From Yersinia similis (lineage in GTDB: Bacteria > Pseudomonadota > Gammaproteobacteria > Enterobacterales > Enterobacteriaceae), in NCBI RefSeq assembly GCF_001053095.1, contig NZ_CGBP01000002.1:62001-126000 (forward strand): a stretch of 64,000 nt of DNA, given 5' to 3'. This document shows, in pieces, positions 47,410 through 56,032 of this stretch. The notes under the pieces are model-generated. The model saw only the letters and a list, made by a program, of their open reading frames with translations, was not told the DNA's origin and did not search any database. Positions within the stretch are counted from its first letter, which is position 1. Each line of letters starts with the position of its first letter. The position numbers and the translations under genes are program-made.

Positions 47410-47625
47410 TCAATAATCATCAGGTATGATTTTACTTATTAAATAAACTACTGCGATAGATAAACTTATATAAATGAATCTTTCATGCCAGGTTTCGAAA
47501 TGGAAAAACCAATAAAAACACAGAAAAACCAAGAGGCTACCGACTAATGCCCCGAAGTAGTGGATGCAACCACGTATAAATCGTTTTCGAAAGTTATCAC
47601 GCGGCTCTTTTTGTTTTGAGTTCAT
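47410..47625 (-). CDS. Small predicted membrane protein, family not recognised
   Basis: 71 residues if started at ATG 47625 (MNSKQKEPRDNFRKRFIRG), which has GGGTGG five bases upstream. The frame is open to 47736, but the upstream part has no ribosome site. A basic N-terminus is followed by two hydrophobic segments (YFGALVGSLLVFLCFYWFF and FIYISLSIAVVYLISKII). A short overlapping frame upstream (from about 47684) encodes NHGDAAFNKIIDRVEN and ends 10 codons into this gene; it may be the relic end of another protein. Located beside an orphan Tai4-like gene, so it could belong to a decayed toxin-immunity island, but that is speculation. Confidence 0.5.
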   Translation of the reverse strand: MNSKQKEPRDNFRKRFIRGCIHYFGALVGSLLVFLCFYWFFHFETWHERFIYISLSIAVVYLISKIIPDDY

Positions 47626-47838
47626 TTTCCACCCTATCAATAATTTTATTAAATGCGGCATCACCATGATTTCTACGAACCATCCTTTACCCTTGGCTTT
47701 ACGGTGGACGTAGCCGCGATAGCTCACCCAACTCACTGAATTAAGTCAGTGACTCGGGATTTGTTTACTGACAATCAGATGCCGTGGAGTGTTTACCCTA
47801 TGGTGCCCAGGTTGTTATACAGATTATCTCACTGAGTA

Positions 47839-47964
47839 TGCACCCAAAATAATTCGAGCTTCAGGAAGGCGGCAACTGAGAGAATCCCCAGGAGCTTACA
47901 CAGGTAAGTGACTGGGGTGAACGAGGACAGCCAACGCATATGCACGTTAAATATGACGGGTATA
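47839..47964. repeat. ERIC element, full length
   Basis: About 126 bases with recognisable ERIC core: AATCCCCAGGAGCTTAC, GTAAGTGACTGGGGTGA, GCCAACGCATATGCA and terminal ATGACGGGTATA. Its right end overlaps the last codons of the Tai4-like gene. Confidence 0.9.
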
Positions 47965-48312
47965 CTTATCTTTAATAGCACTGAGCTCACCACTTTGAGA
48001 TAAATCTATACACTTCATAACGGTAAGTTTTGACTCGCCATTTTTGCTGATATATTTCTTTTCCAGGAATTTTTTGGCAAGTTCGCTAACTTCTTCATAC
48101 GCTTCTACAGGATAAGCGCCTAACTCCACATAAGCACCGACCGCAGAAAAGGCCTCGCTATTTATTTCTCCATCAGGAAAACCCTCTGCTAAACAAATGC
48201 TTAATGCAAAATTTTCTAAATTGTTTTTTTGTTGCACTTTATTCTGATTAACTTCTGCTGCAAGAGTAGAGAAAGAAATTAAAAAGATAAGTGATATTAT
48301 TTTAGCAGCCAT
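47947..48312 (-). CDS. Tai4-like type VI secretion amidase immunity protein (orphan)
   Basis: 121 residues from ATG 48312 with AGGTGG nine bases upstream. A signal peptide (MAAKIISLIFLISFSTLAA, cleavage near 19-20) sends it to the periplasm, where Tai4 proteins neutralise Tae4 peptidoglycan amidases. Matching features are LENFALSICLAEGF, an AYVELGAYPVEAYEEV helix and the late KKYISKNGESKLTVMKCIDLSQSGEL, with two Cys. No amidase gene is present next to it. The last residues (YTRHI) and the stop are supplied by an ERIC element, so the original C-terminus was replaced. Family call is by pattern and should be tested by profile search. Confidence 0.7.
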   Translation of the reverse strand: MAAKIISLIFLISFSTLAAEVNQNKVQQKNNLENFALSICLAEGFPDGEINSEAFSAVGAYVELGAYPVEAYEEVSELAKKFLEKKYISKNGESKLTVMKCIDLSQSGELSAIKDKYTRHI

Positions 48313-48467
48313 AATTGGGCACCACCTGCCTGTTGAAAATAACAGGAATCGGAACATGAAATTCCGTTCCATAGCGTTGTATAGCCTGTTGCAGCATACA
48401 ACTTCCGCATCACTGACTGGAGCCAGTTCATCGGGATTTGTGCGCTGCACCTTATTTTGATTTCCGA

Positions 48468-49463
48468 TCACCGTTTCTGAATATAAGTCAGTGCCAGGGC
48501 CATCGCTAATACCAAGCCTTTAATAATATCCATCGCATAATAAGGCACTGACAACATCACCAACCCATTTTGCAAGACACCCAAAATTATCGCGCCAATT
48601 AAGGTGCCGAACGCATTAGGTTTACCCGAGCCAGCCAGTGAAAAGCCGATATAGGCGGCGGCGACGGCGTCCATCAAATAACCACTGCCAGCATTCACCT
48701 GCGATGAACCAATGCGTGAAGCCAGCAAGATCCCACCGAGTGCCGCCAATTGAGCGGAGAGCACATAAGCCAGTACCCGATAGCGAACCGTGCGGATCCC
48801 CGCCAGCCGCGCGGCTTGTGGGTTACCGCCAATGGCGTACATCCGCCGCCCGTGCTTGGTCAGCGATAAATACAACTGCACCACCACGGTGACCGCTAAC
48901 ATAATCAGCACGATAACCGGTACCTGGCCGAGTGCGGAAAAAATTTCTGGAATAACCCCTTCCGCCATATCGCCACTGGGCAACAACATACTTTGAGTGA
49001 TCGAACCGCCGCGGCTGTAAGTCATGGCGACACCCTGAATCACAAACAGGCTGGCCAGGGTGGCTAGCATATCGGGGATTTTCAGCACCACAATCAGGAA
49101 AGCATTAAACAGACCGACCAGTGTGCAAATCAGCAGCGTCAGGATTATTGCGCCCGTGGTACCGAAGCCATACCAGACAAACAGTGATACCACGACGGCA
49201 TTCGCCAACGAGGCCGTGGAGCCTACTGACAGGTCAAAACCGCCAATCGATAGCGAGATAGACACCCCGATGGCAATTACGGTCACAATGGCGATAGAAC
49301 GTAAAATGTTGATGATATTGTTTGGATCGAGGAAGTTATCCGATGCCAAACCAAATAGCGCGATTAACGCAACAACGGTGAGCAACATTCCCCATTTGTA
49401 GAGAAAATCAAACAACTGGTGACGCCAGGGCTGCACGTCTGGTAGGGGTAATTCTTTGCTCAC
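48468..49463 (-). CDS. Sugar-type ABC transporter permease (RbsC/XylH family)
   Basis: 331 residues starting at GTG 49463, which overlaps the stop of the ATPase gene (GTGA). About eight to ten membrane segments; the BPD_transp_2 family is recognised from VTVIAIGVSISLSIGGFDLSVGS, AVAAAYIGFSLAGSGKPNAFGTLIGA and GGNPQAARLAGIRTVRY. It should pair with the ATPase upstream as a carbohydrate importer. No periplasmic binding protein gene is found next to the pair. Confidence 0.9.
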   Translation of the reverse strand: MSKELPLPDVQPWRHQLFDFLYKWGMLLTVVALIALFGLASDNFLDPNNIINILRSIAIVTVIAIGVSISLSIGGFDLSVGSTASLANAVVVSLFVWYGFGTTGAIILTLLICTLVGLFNAFLIVVLKIPDMLATLASLFVIQGVAMTYSRGGSITQSMLLPSGDMAEGVIPEIFSALGQVPVIVLIMLAVTVVVQLYLSLTKHGRRMYAIGGNPQAARLAGIRTVRYRVLAYVLSAQLAALGGILLASRIGSSQVNAGSGYLMDAVAAAYIGFSLAGSGKPNAFGTLIGAIILGVLQNGLVMLSVPYYAMDIIKGLVLAMALALTYIQKR

Positions 49464-50986
49464 TGAGGGGTTCCTCCGGTTGAAAATAGTAATAATGTCT
49501 CTTCATCGACCTCTGCAGCATTCAGTTCGGCAACAATTCGGCCATCCCACAATACGCAGATACGATCACATAAACCGACTAATTCTGAAAATTCACCTGA
49601 TGCATAAATAATACCTTTGCCTTGTTGCGCCAATTGGTCAATCAGAGAGAAAAGGTCTTGTTTGGCTTTGATATCGACCCCTTTGGTCGGTTCGTCAAAA
49701 ATTAGCACCTGTGCATCACCGCGCAGCCATTTACCAATGGCCACTTTTTGCTGATTCCCCCCGGAGAGGCGGGCCAGTTTTTGATGCGGGGAGGATGTCC
49801 GTATACCCAGGCGCTCAATCAGTTCCTTAGCCCAACTCAATTCCTGACGGCGGCTGAAAAGACTCCAGCGGGAAAAACTGTCATCGGCGGCAACACTCAG
49901 GTTCATTGGGATGCCTTCGTCAATAAAAATACCTTCTTTGCGGCGCTCTTCAGGTACCAGTGCCAGCCCTTGCGCCACGGATCGGTCTGGTGAGCGTGGC
50001 CGCCAGGCTTTGCCGCTCAACTCCCCGCGTTCCAGCGTACTAGGCGTGTCGCCAAACAAGGCTTTGCACAATTCCGTTTTACCGGCACCGGCTAAGCCCG
50101 CAATGCCTAAAATTTCGCCCTGATGTAATGTGAGGGAGATATCGCGCAACTTATACTGATCATGTAGGCCGCTGACCGACAATAGCGTTTTCGACAACCG
50201 TGTTTTGCTGCTGACTGCCGCTCGCCGAGGGGGGAAAATATCCTCCAGCGTATGGCCGAGCATTTTTTCTACAATCTGCTCACCACTCATTCCTGCCATG
50301 GTGTCATGGCTCACGCGACGGCCATCACGCAGTACCGTGAGTTGATCACACACCTCGCGCAGTTCATGAATACGGTGCGAAATAAAGACAATGCCGATGC
50401 CCTCAGATTGCAAGCGACGCACGACGCGGAACAATCGGGCGCTCTCTTCTTGATCCAGTGGTGCAGTGGGTTCATCCAGTATGAGAAAACGACATTGGTG
50501 GGATAGGGCGCGGGCCAACAGCACTTGCTGCTTCTCTGCCAGCGTGCAGGATTCCAAACGCTGACGCACATTCAACTTGAGTTCTAGTTGCTCAAGCAAG
50601 GCTTCTGCCTGACGATAAAGTTGTGGCCAGTTAAACAAGTGCCCCCGGTCTGCCAGCTCATCCAGCATAATATTCTCTGCCACAGACAGCGTGGGGATCA
50701 GCGCAACATCCACCTCTTGCTGAACCACATGAATACCGTGCTGCCTGGCTTGCCGTGGGGAGTGAATATCGATTAGCTGGCCATCAATAAAGATCTCACC
50801 ACGATAGTGGCTATGAGCGCCGGAGAGGATCGCCATCAGGGTAGACTTGCCCGCACCATTAGCGCCGATTAGCGCATGGGTTGAACCACCTTCCAGTGTA
50901 AAATCAACTTCTTGCAGGGCATGGAATCCAGAGAAAGAGATAGAAATATTCCGCATCTCAAGGCGGGAGGGGGGAATGCTGGACAT
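49460..50986 (-). CDS. Sugar-type ABC transporter ATPase with two ABC domains (RbsA/MglA family)
   Basis: 508 residues from ATG 50986 (MSSIPPSRLEMRNISISFSG); the frame is open to 51043. Two tandem nucleotide-binding domains: Walker A LIGANGAGKSTLMAIL and signature CTLAEKQQVLLARAL in the first, LAGAGKTELCKALFG and RLSGGNQQKVAIGKWL in the second. The degenerate second Walker A is normal for RbsA/MglA proteins. It energises the adjacent permease. Transcribed divergently from hcxA. Confidence 0.92.
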   Translation of the reverse strand: MSSIPPSRLEMRNISISFSGFHALQEVDFTLEGGSTHALIGANGAGKSTLMAILSGAHSHYRGEIFIDGQLIDIHSPRQARQHGIHVVQQEVDVALIPTLSVAENIMLDELADRGHLFNWPQLYRQAEALLEQLELKLNVRQRLESCTLAEKQQVLLARALSHQCRFLILDEPTAPLDQEESARLFRVVRRLQSEGIGIVFISHRIHELREVCDQLTVLRDGRRVSHDTMAGMSGEQIVEKMLGHTLEDIFPPRRAAVSSKTRLSKTLLSVSGLHDQYKLRDISLTLHQGEILGIAGLAGAGKTELCKALFGDTPSTLERGELSGKAWRPRSPDRSVAQGLALVPEERRKEGIFIDEGIPMNLSVAADDSFSRWSLFSRRQELSWAKELIERLGIRTSSPHQKLARLSGGNQQKVAIGKWLRGDAQVLIFDEPTKGVDIKAKQDLFSLIDQLAQQGKGIIYASGEFSELVGLCDRICVLWDGRIVAELNAAEVDEETLLLFSTGGTPQ

Positions 50987-51271
50987 AAATTTCTGCGACT
51001 GCCCTATAAAGTATTTTGGTGGCCGATACCATTTTGATTGCATTGGTATAAGCTGACGAATTTTCTCAGGTGTAGATATTTGAGCGATAGGCAGTCATTA
51101 ATGCTGCTGGTAGCATTCTTTTTTAACACAATTTGTATTATTAGCAACAAACTAAAATAGCTAAGTTATAGCGAAACGCGTTGGCGTTGCCGTCAGGCAG
51201 CCCTTAAGATGGGGAAACATGGGGTCACATCGCAAGCTGTGAAGCACACTGATTTGGAAGGAATAAAGGGC

Positions 51272-52363
51272 ATGAGCGCGAACGCAATTCGGGTGCAGGT
51301 GGGGCCTGCCAACTATTTTTCTTTTCCGGGCGCTATCGACAAACTGAGCGAGTTTTATCCTCAGGCGGCACTGGATAAGGCTTTGTGGATTTATGGTGAG
51401 CGCGCATTGGCTGCCGCCCAAGATTACCTGCCCAAGGCGTTTCACGGGCCACAGGCCGTGCGTGCCAAATTCTCTACCCATTGTAGCCAGTCTACGGTCA
51501 CTGATTTGGTCAGCGCTGCGGGCGGTGACCGCCAGGTCGTGATTGGCGTCGGGGGCGGTGCAGTCCTGGATACCGCAAAAGTTGTGGCCCGTCAGTTGGG
51601 GGTACCGCTGGTGGCTATCCCGACTATTGCTGCTACTTGCGCGGCCTGGACTCCACTTTCGGTCTGGTATAACGAGGCTGGCCAAGCGTTGAATTTTGAA
51701 ATTTTCAACGATGCCAACCATTTGGTTCTGGTAGAACCACGCATCATGTTACACGCGCCAGTGGACTATCTGCTGGCGGGGATCGGCGACACACTGGCTA
51801 AATGGTACGAAGCAGTGGTCCTTAGCCCGCAGCCAGAAACCCTATCGCTGACCGTTCGTTTAGGTTTACAGGCGGCTCTGGAGATTCGCAATGTGTTGCT
51901 CAAGCAGAGCGAAGCGGCATTGCAGGCGGTCGCACAGGGTGAATTGACACAAGATTTCCTTGATGTGGTTAATGCCATTATTGCCGGTGGGGGGATGGTC
52001 GGCGGTTTAGGGGAGCGCTATACCCGAGTCGCTGCTGCGCATGCGGTACATAATGGCCTGACGTTGTTGCCACAAACGGAGCGCTTCTTGCATGGTACCA
52101 AAGTGGCATACGGCATCTTGGTGCAAACGGCATTGCTGGGGCAAGATGAGGCGCTACAATCATTGATTGTTGCTTTTAACCAATTAGGTTTGCCAACCCA
52201 TTTGGCGGCGTTGGGTGTTGATATTAATGACCGGGAGGCAATAGACCGGGTTATTGGCCGGATCCTGAAACCCGGAGAGTCAATACATTACCTGCCAATC
52301 GCCCTGAATTCAGACAAAATATGGGCAGCGATTGAGCAAGTGGAAATCGCGGCTCAGCACTGA
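51272..52363 (+). CDS. hcxA: Hydroxycarboxylate dehydrogenase A (YbdH), iron-type alcohol dehydrogenase family
   Basis: 363 residues from ATG 51272 (MSANAIRVQVGPANYFSFPG), after GGAAGGAATAAAGGGC; the open frame reaches back to 51209. Strong block-by-block resemblance to E. coli HcxA: IGVGGGAVLDTAKVVARQLG (NAD binding), IPTIAATCAAWTPLSVWYN, AGIGDTLAKWYEAVVLSPQP (metal ligand region) and FLHGTKVAYGILVQ. HcxA reduces 2-oxo acids such as 2-oxobutyrate/2-oxoglutarate with NADPH. Divergent from the ABC genes; whether it acts on the same substrate is unknown. Confidence 0.9.
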   Translation: MSANAIRVQVGPANYFSFPGAIDKLSEFYPQAALDKALWIYGERALAAAQDYLPKAFHGPQAVRAKFSTHCSQSTVTDLVSAAGGDRQVVIGVGGGAVLDTAKVVARQLGVPLVAIPTIAATCAAWTPLSVWYNEAGQALNFEIFNDANHLVLVEPRIMLHAPVDYLLAGIGDTLAKWYEAVVLSPQPETLSLTVRLGLQAALEIRNVLLKQSEAALQAVAQGELTQDFLDVVNAIIAGGGMVGGLGERYTRVAAAHAVHNGLTLLPQTERFLHGTKVAYGILVQTALLGQDEALQSLIVAFNQLGLPTHLAALGVDINDREAIDRVIGRILKPGESIHYLPIALNSDKIWAAIEQVEIAAQH

Positions 52364-52472
52364 TACGGCGCGGGAGTTGGCATTTGAGTTAAGGCTGAAA
52401 AAGAATAGGGTTTAAGGTGATTTAACATCTTGTTTTTTGCTCTCAAGTTAGGGCAAAATACGCCGTATGAAA

Positions 52473-52507
52473 TAGCCGACGTTTAAACGCGTCGGTTATT
52501 TTTTTGC
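52473..52507 (+). terminator. Terminator after hcxA
   Basis: CCGACG / CGTCGG stem with loop TTTAAACG followed by TTATTTTTTTT. Confidence 0.85.
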
Positions 52508-52820
52508 ATTCGTATTTTCATACAACCAAGAGGCCGGACAACGATCCGGATAGATAAACAGGTTCGCGCGCGATTATTCACAAACTGAAATCGCCGTTAT
52601 GAGGAAAGAAGAAAGATGGGGCAATTATTCATTTTGGCACCGGTGCCCACCGGTATGCGCTGCACATGCAGCGATTATGGCGCAGCAGGTATGGCAAATA
52701 CCCGTTACACCGCTCTTATTTCCCCACTTACGTATCCCAGGCAGATACGAAGTTTCCCCGTCACTTTTAACCGCTGTGAGACATTTGCGAATCGGGTTGA
52801 AAGTATGGGGAGGCTGAATC
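52508..52820 (+). other. plaP upstream region
   Basis: About 310 bases; short open frames here (around 52599-52830) overlap in two registers and look like chance. The region should hold the plaP promoter and leader. Nothing further recognised. Confidence 0.4.
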
Positions 52821-54209
52821 ATGGCGCATGATGCTGCTGTCGTCGGCACGAATCAAACGGGTACCAATAACCGCGTCCAACTCAGAAAAACCCTGACGTT
52901 GGTTCAAGTGGTGATGATGGGTCTGGCTTATCTACAGCCTATGACCATTTTTGATACTTTCGGTATTGTATCCGGCCTGACCGATGGTCATGTCGCGACC
53001 TCTTACGCCATTGCGTTGATTGCGGTGCTGTTCACGGCCGTCAGCTATGGCAAATTGGTTAAGCGTTTCCCGTCTGCGGGTTCCGCTTATACCTACGCCC
53101 AGAAATCCATCAGCCCGAATGTTGGCTTTATGGTGGGTTGGTCATCATTGCTGGACTACCTGTTCATGCCGATGATCAACATTCTGTTGGCAAAAATTTA
53201 CCTTGAGGCGATTTTCCCTGGTGTGCCGTCGTGGATTTTTGTCGGTGCGCTGGTCAGCCTGATGACGCTGTTCAACCTGCGTGGCATCAATATCGTCGCG
53301 AACCTGAACTCGGTCATTGTGGTGGTACAGGTGGCGATCATGGTGGTCTTTATGGGGCTGCTGATCCATGGTGTTTATCAAGGCGAAGGGGCCGGTACGT
53401 TAGTCAGTGCGCGGCCGTTCTATTCTGAAAACGCTCATTTGGTGCCAATGATAACCGGGGCCACAATACTCTGCTTCTCGTTCCTTGGTTTCGATGGGAT
53501 TAGCTCCTTGTCGGAAGAGACCCCGAATGCCGGTAAAGTGATCCCGAAAGCGATTTTCCTGACAGCGTTGATCGGTGGCATCATCTTTATTGCGGTGTCT
53601 TACTGTTTGCAGCTCTATTTCCCAGATATTTCGCGTTTCACCGATCCTGAAGCGTCACAGCCGGAAATCATGCTGTTTGTGGCCGGTAAATTCTTCCAGT
53701 CAGTGATCCTGTGTTTCTCCTGTGTCACCGTATTGGCATCAGGTATGGCCGCACACGCAGGGGTTTCACGTCTGCTGTATGTGATGGGCCGTGACGGTGT
53801 ATTCCCAGAGAAAGTGTTCGGTTATGTGCACCCTAAATGGCGTACTCCGGCGATTAACGTTCTGTTAGTGGGTGGCGTGGCATTGTCCGCTATCTCATTT
53901 GATCTGGTAACGGCAACGGCATTGATTAACTTTGGTGCGCTGGTGGCGTTCACCTTCGTTAACCTGTCTGTGATTGCTCAGTTCTATGTTCGTGAACGCC
54001 GCAACAGTACGTTCAAGGATCACTTCAACTACCTGATTCTGCCAATGATTGGTGCGGGTACGGTGGGGGTACTGTGGGTGAATCTGGAAAGTAGTTCAAT
54101 GACGTTGGGTCTGGTATGGGGCGCAATTGGGTTGAGCTATATGGTCTGGAAAACGCGCGCTTTCCGCCGGGCGCTGCCGCAGTTTACTGAAGAGCCAGCC
54201 CAGTTATAA
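52821..54209 (+). CDS. plaP: Putrescine importer PlaP-like APC permease
   Basis: 462 residues with 12 membrane segments, ATG preceded by GGGAGG eight bases upstream. Very close in blocks to E. coli PlaP (YeeF): [11 protein letters not shown]-like start, [57 protein letters not shown] and [21 protein letters not shown]. PlaP is a low-affinity proton-driven putrescine symporter in the inner membrane. Location near sbcB and yeeZ/his follows E. coli gene order. Confidence 0.92.
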   Translation: MAHDAAVVGTNQTGTNNRVQLRKTLTLVQVVMMGLAYLQPMTIFDTFGIVSGLTDGHVATSYAIALIAVLFTAVSYGKLVKRFPSAGSAYTYAQKSISPNVGFMVGWSSLLDYLFMPMINILLAKIYLEAIFPGVPSWIFVGALVSLMTLFNLRGINIVANLNSVIVVVQVAIMVVFMGLLIHGVYQGEGAGTLVSARPFYSENAHLVPMITGATILCFSFLGFDGISSLSEETPNAGKVIPKAIFLTALIGGIIFIAVSYCLQLYFPDISRFTDPEASQPEIMLFVAGKFFQSVILCFSCVTVLASGMAAHAGVSRLLYVMGRDGVFPEKVFGYVHPKWRTPAINVLLVGGVALSAISFDLVTATALINFGALVAFTFVNLSVIAQFYVRERRNSTFKDHFNYLILPMIGAGTVGVLWVNLESSSMTLGLVWGAIGLSYMVWKTRAFRRALPQFTEEPAQL

Positions 54210-54240
54210 GGTAAGATCACGCTCATCATTAAGTTTATCA

Positions 54241-54271
54241 ATCCGGCACAGTCTCTGTTGCCGGATTTTTT
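54241..54271 (+). terminator. Terminator after plaP
   Basis: ATCCGGCA / TGCCGGAT stem with an AGTCTCTGT-type loop followed by TTTTTTGT. Confidence 0.85.
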
Positions 54272-54276
54272 GTATT

Positions 54277-54660
54277 CAGAAAACCAGGCCATGGCGTATT
54301 GCCGTGCGGCTACAATCTCAATCGTGATTAGGCTAGAAAAATCAATCGAGGTGATGAACCCTGGCAGGTAGACTATCAACTCGTCGTGGGAAAATACCGG
54401 ATAGCGGATAATGCCGCCCGCACCAAGCAATGCCGTACCTAATCCGCAATAGACGATACCGCGTAACCGCACCAATTAGCCAAGAGTAGAGACCCACAGC
54501 CCCGGCAATGGAAGCAATTTGGCTGGCGGCAACCAACCGGAACCCTAAATAGTGCCCATTCCAATAAACGTCAGGTCGATGAGCGCCAGCTGTTTTTTAA
54601 ATTTGCCCTGGACAGGCCAGAAACATTGGCCGCAGCTCCGCCGTTCTCCTCAGAAGAATA
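54277..54660 (-). pseudogene. N-terminal relic of a second APC amino-acid permease
   Basis: Reading leftward through frameshifts and stops one finds EENGGAAANVSGLSRANLKK, then QLALIDLTFIGMGTI, a stop, GSGWL, and later RGIVYCGLGTALLGAGGIIR, YPVFSHDELIVYLPGF and ITSIDFSSLITIEIVAARQY. This is the first ~120 residues of an APC-family amino-acid permease. At least two frame changes and in-frame stops are present, and the rest of the gene is gone at the plaP terminator. Not functional. Confidence 0.75.
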
Positions 54661-54676
54661 ATCATTAGGATCCGGT

Positions 54677-54829
54677 TACATCCCCATAGATTCTTGTGAC
54701 CCTCTTTTTTCCACTATTACTAACTTATTGATTTTTATGCTTCTCAGGTGTTTCACTAAAAAAAGGGTTTTTACGCATTTTTCGCAATTGCTAATTGATA
54801 AATATCAGCTTATCCGTATTATCTTACTT
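54677..54829 (+). promoter_or_regulatory. CRISPR leader (proposed)
   Basis: AT-rich sequence directly left of the first perfect repeat, while the degenerate repeat is at the right end. This polarity places the leader and array promoter on the left, with transcription to the right. Confidence 0.6.
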
Positions 54830-55998
54830 GTTCACTGCCGCACAGGCAGCTTAGAAATTGATTGAAGCTATGTAATTGGGCGCTGCATCGTTCACTGCCG
54901 CACAGGCAGCTTAGAAAAATAATTAAAGCCTTAGTAATGGCTCTAACTGGTTCACTGCCGCACAGGCAGCTTAGAAAAATTAAGGAACTGCCAAGGCTCA
55001 TCAGCCTTTGTTCACTGCCGCACAGGCAGCTTAGAAACGGAAGCATTCGGCGAGCGAGAACTTAACATTGTTCACTGCCGCACAGGCAGCTTAGAAAATC
55101 GATAAAGGATCGGAAAGACGGCAGAAAGAGTTCACTGCCGCACAGGCAGCTTAGAAATGACTGAACACAGTGAACCCGTACAGTACCCAGTTCACTGCCG
55201 CACAGGCAGCTTAGAAATATGAAATGTATGTAGAAAAAGAATGGGTGATGTTCACTGCCGCACAGGCAGCTTAGAAAATTTCATGAGATACGGAGTTTAG
55301 CTTCACGACGTTCACTGCCGCACAGGCAGCTTAGAAAAACGGAAGAACAATGGATGGCGCTGGCTGCGTGTTCACTGCCGCACAGGCAGCTTAGAAAGCC
55401 CCAGGTGCCACCCAGTTTTTCCCAGTACTGTTCACTGCCGCACAGGCAGCTTAGAAAAGCAGGAACAGACTGTTGTGACGGATAATAACGTTCACTGCCG
55501 CACAGGCAGCTTAGAAAAAACCGCCCAGATTTCTCGCATTGAGCAAATAGTTCACTGCCGCACAGGCAGCTTAGAAAAAGAATGTTTAAATGGGATAAGG
55601 ACGGCAACTGTTCACTGCCGCACAGGCAGCTTAGAAAAAGTAACGCAGGTTTACAGCTTCACCGCCCACGTTCACTGCCGCACAGGCAGCTTAGAAATGA
55701 CTGCTAATATTAAAAAAGAGCATTGGTATGTTCACTGCCGCACAGGCAGCTTAGAAAGTCAGCGTCATGACAAACGGGCAGGGGATGCTGTTCACTGCCG
55801 CACAGGCAGCTTAGAAATGAAAGCCATAAGTTGCAGGGCGGAAGTCGTAGTTCACTGCCGCACAGGCAGCTTAGAAATGACTTCTCACCCAATACGGTGA
55901 CTTCCGAGGCGTTCACTGCCGCACAGGCAGCTTAGAAACTCCCGGTTGGGTGGGCGTTCGTTGTGTGAATGTTCACTGCCGCACAGGTAGCCCAATAA
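54830..55998 (+). CRISPR. Type I-F CRISPR array, 20 repeats and 19 spacers
   Basis: 28-bp repeats starting GTTCACTGCCG and ending CAGCTTAGAAA, with the internal hairpin CTGCC-GCACA-GGCAG, as in Yersinia subtype I-F arrays (Cas6f/Csy4 substrates). Repeats begin at 54830 and every 60 bases to 55850, then at 55911 and 55971. Spacers are 32 bp, except spacer 18 (55878-55910), which is 33 bp. The last repeat (55971-55998) is degenerate after GCACAGG. All 19 spacers differ. No cas gene occurs in this window, so processing and interference would depend on a cas locus elsewhere. Confidence 0.98.
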
Positions 55999-56032
55999 TC
56001 TCAGCTATCTGGCGGCGCTTTATCTGCAAATA

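Noticed and set aside
52599-52831. Two overlapping ~70-residue frames upstream of plaP
   Set aside because: They overlap each other in different registers, show no family resemblance, and only plaP has a good ribosome site.
54819-55916. Several open frames on both strands across the CRISPR array
   Set aside because: They repeat the same short peptide because they read through the CRISPR repeats every 60 bases; not genes.
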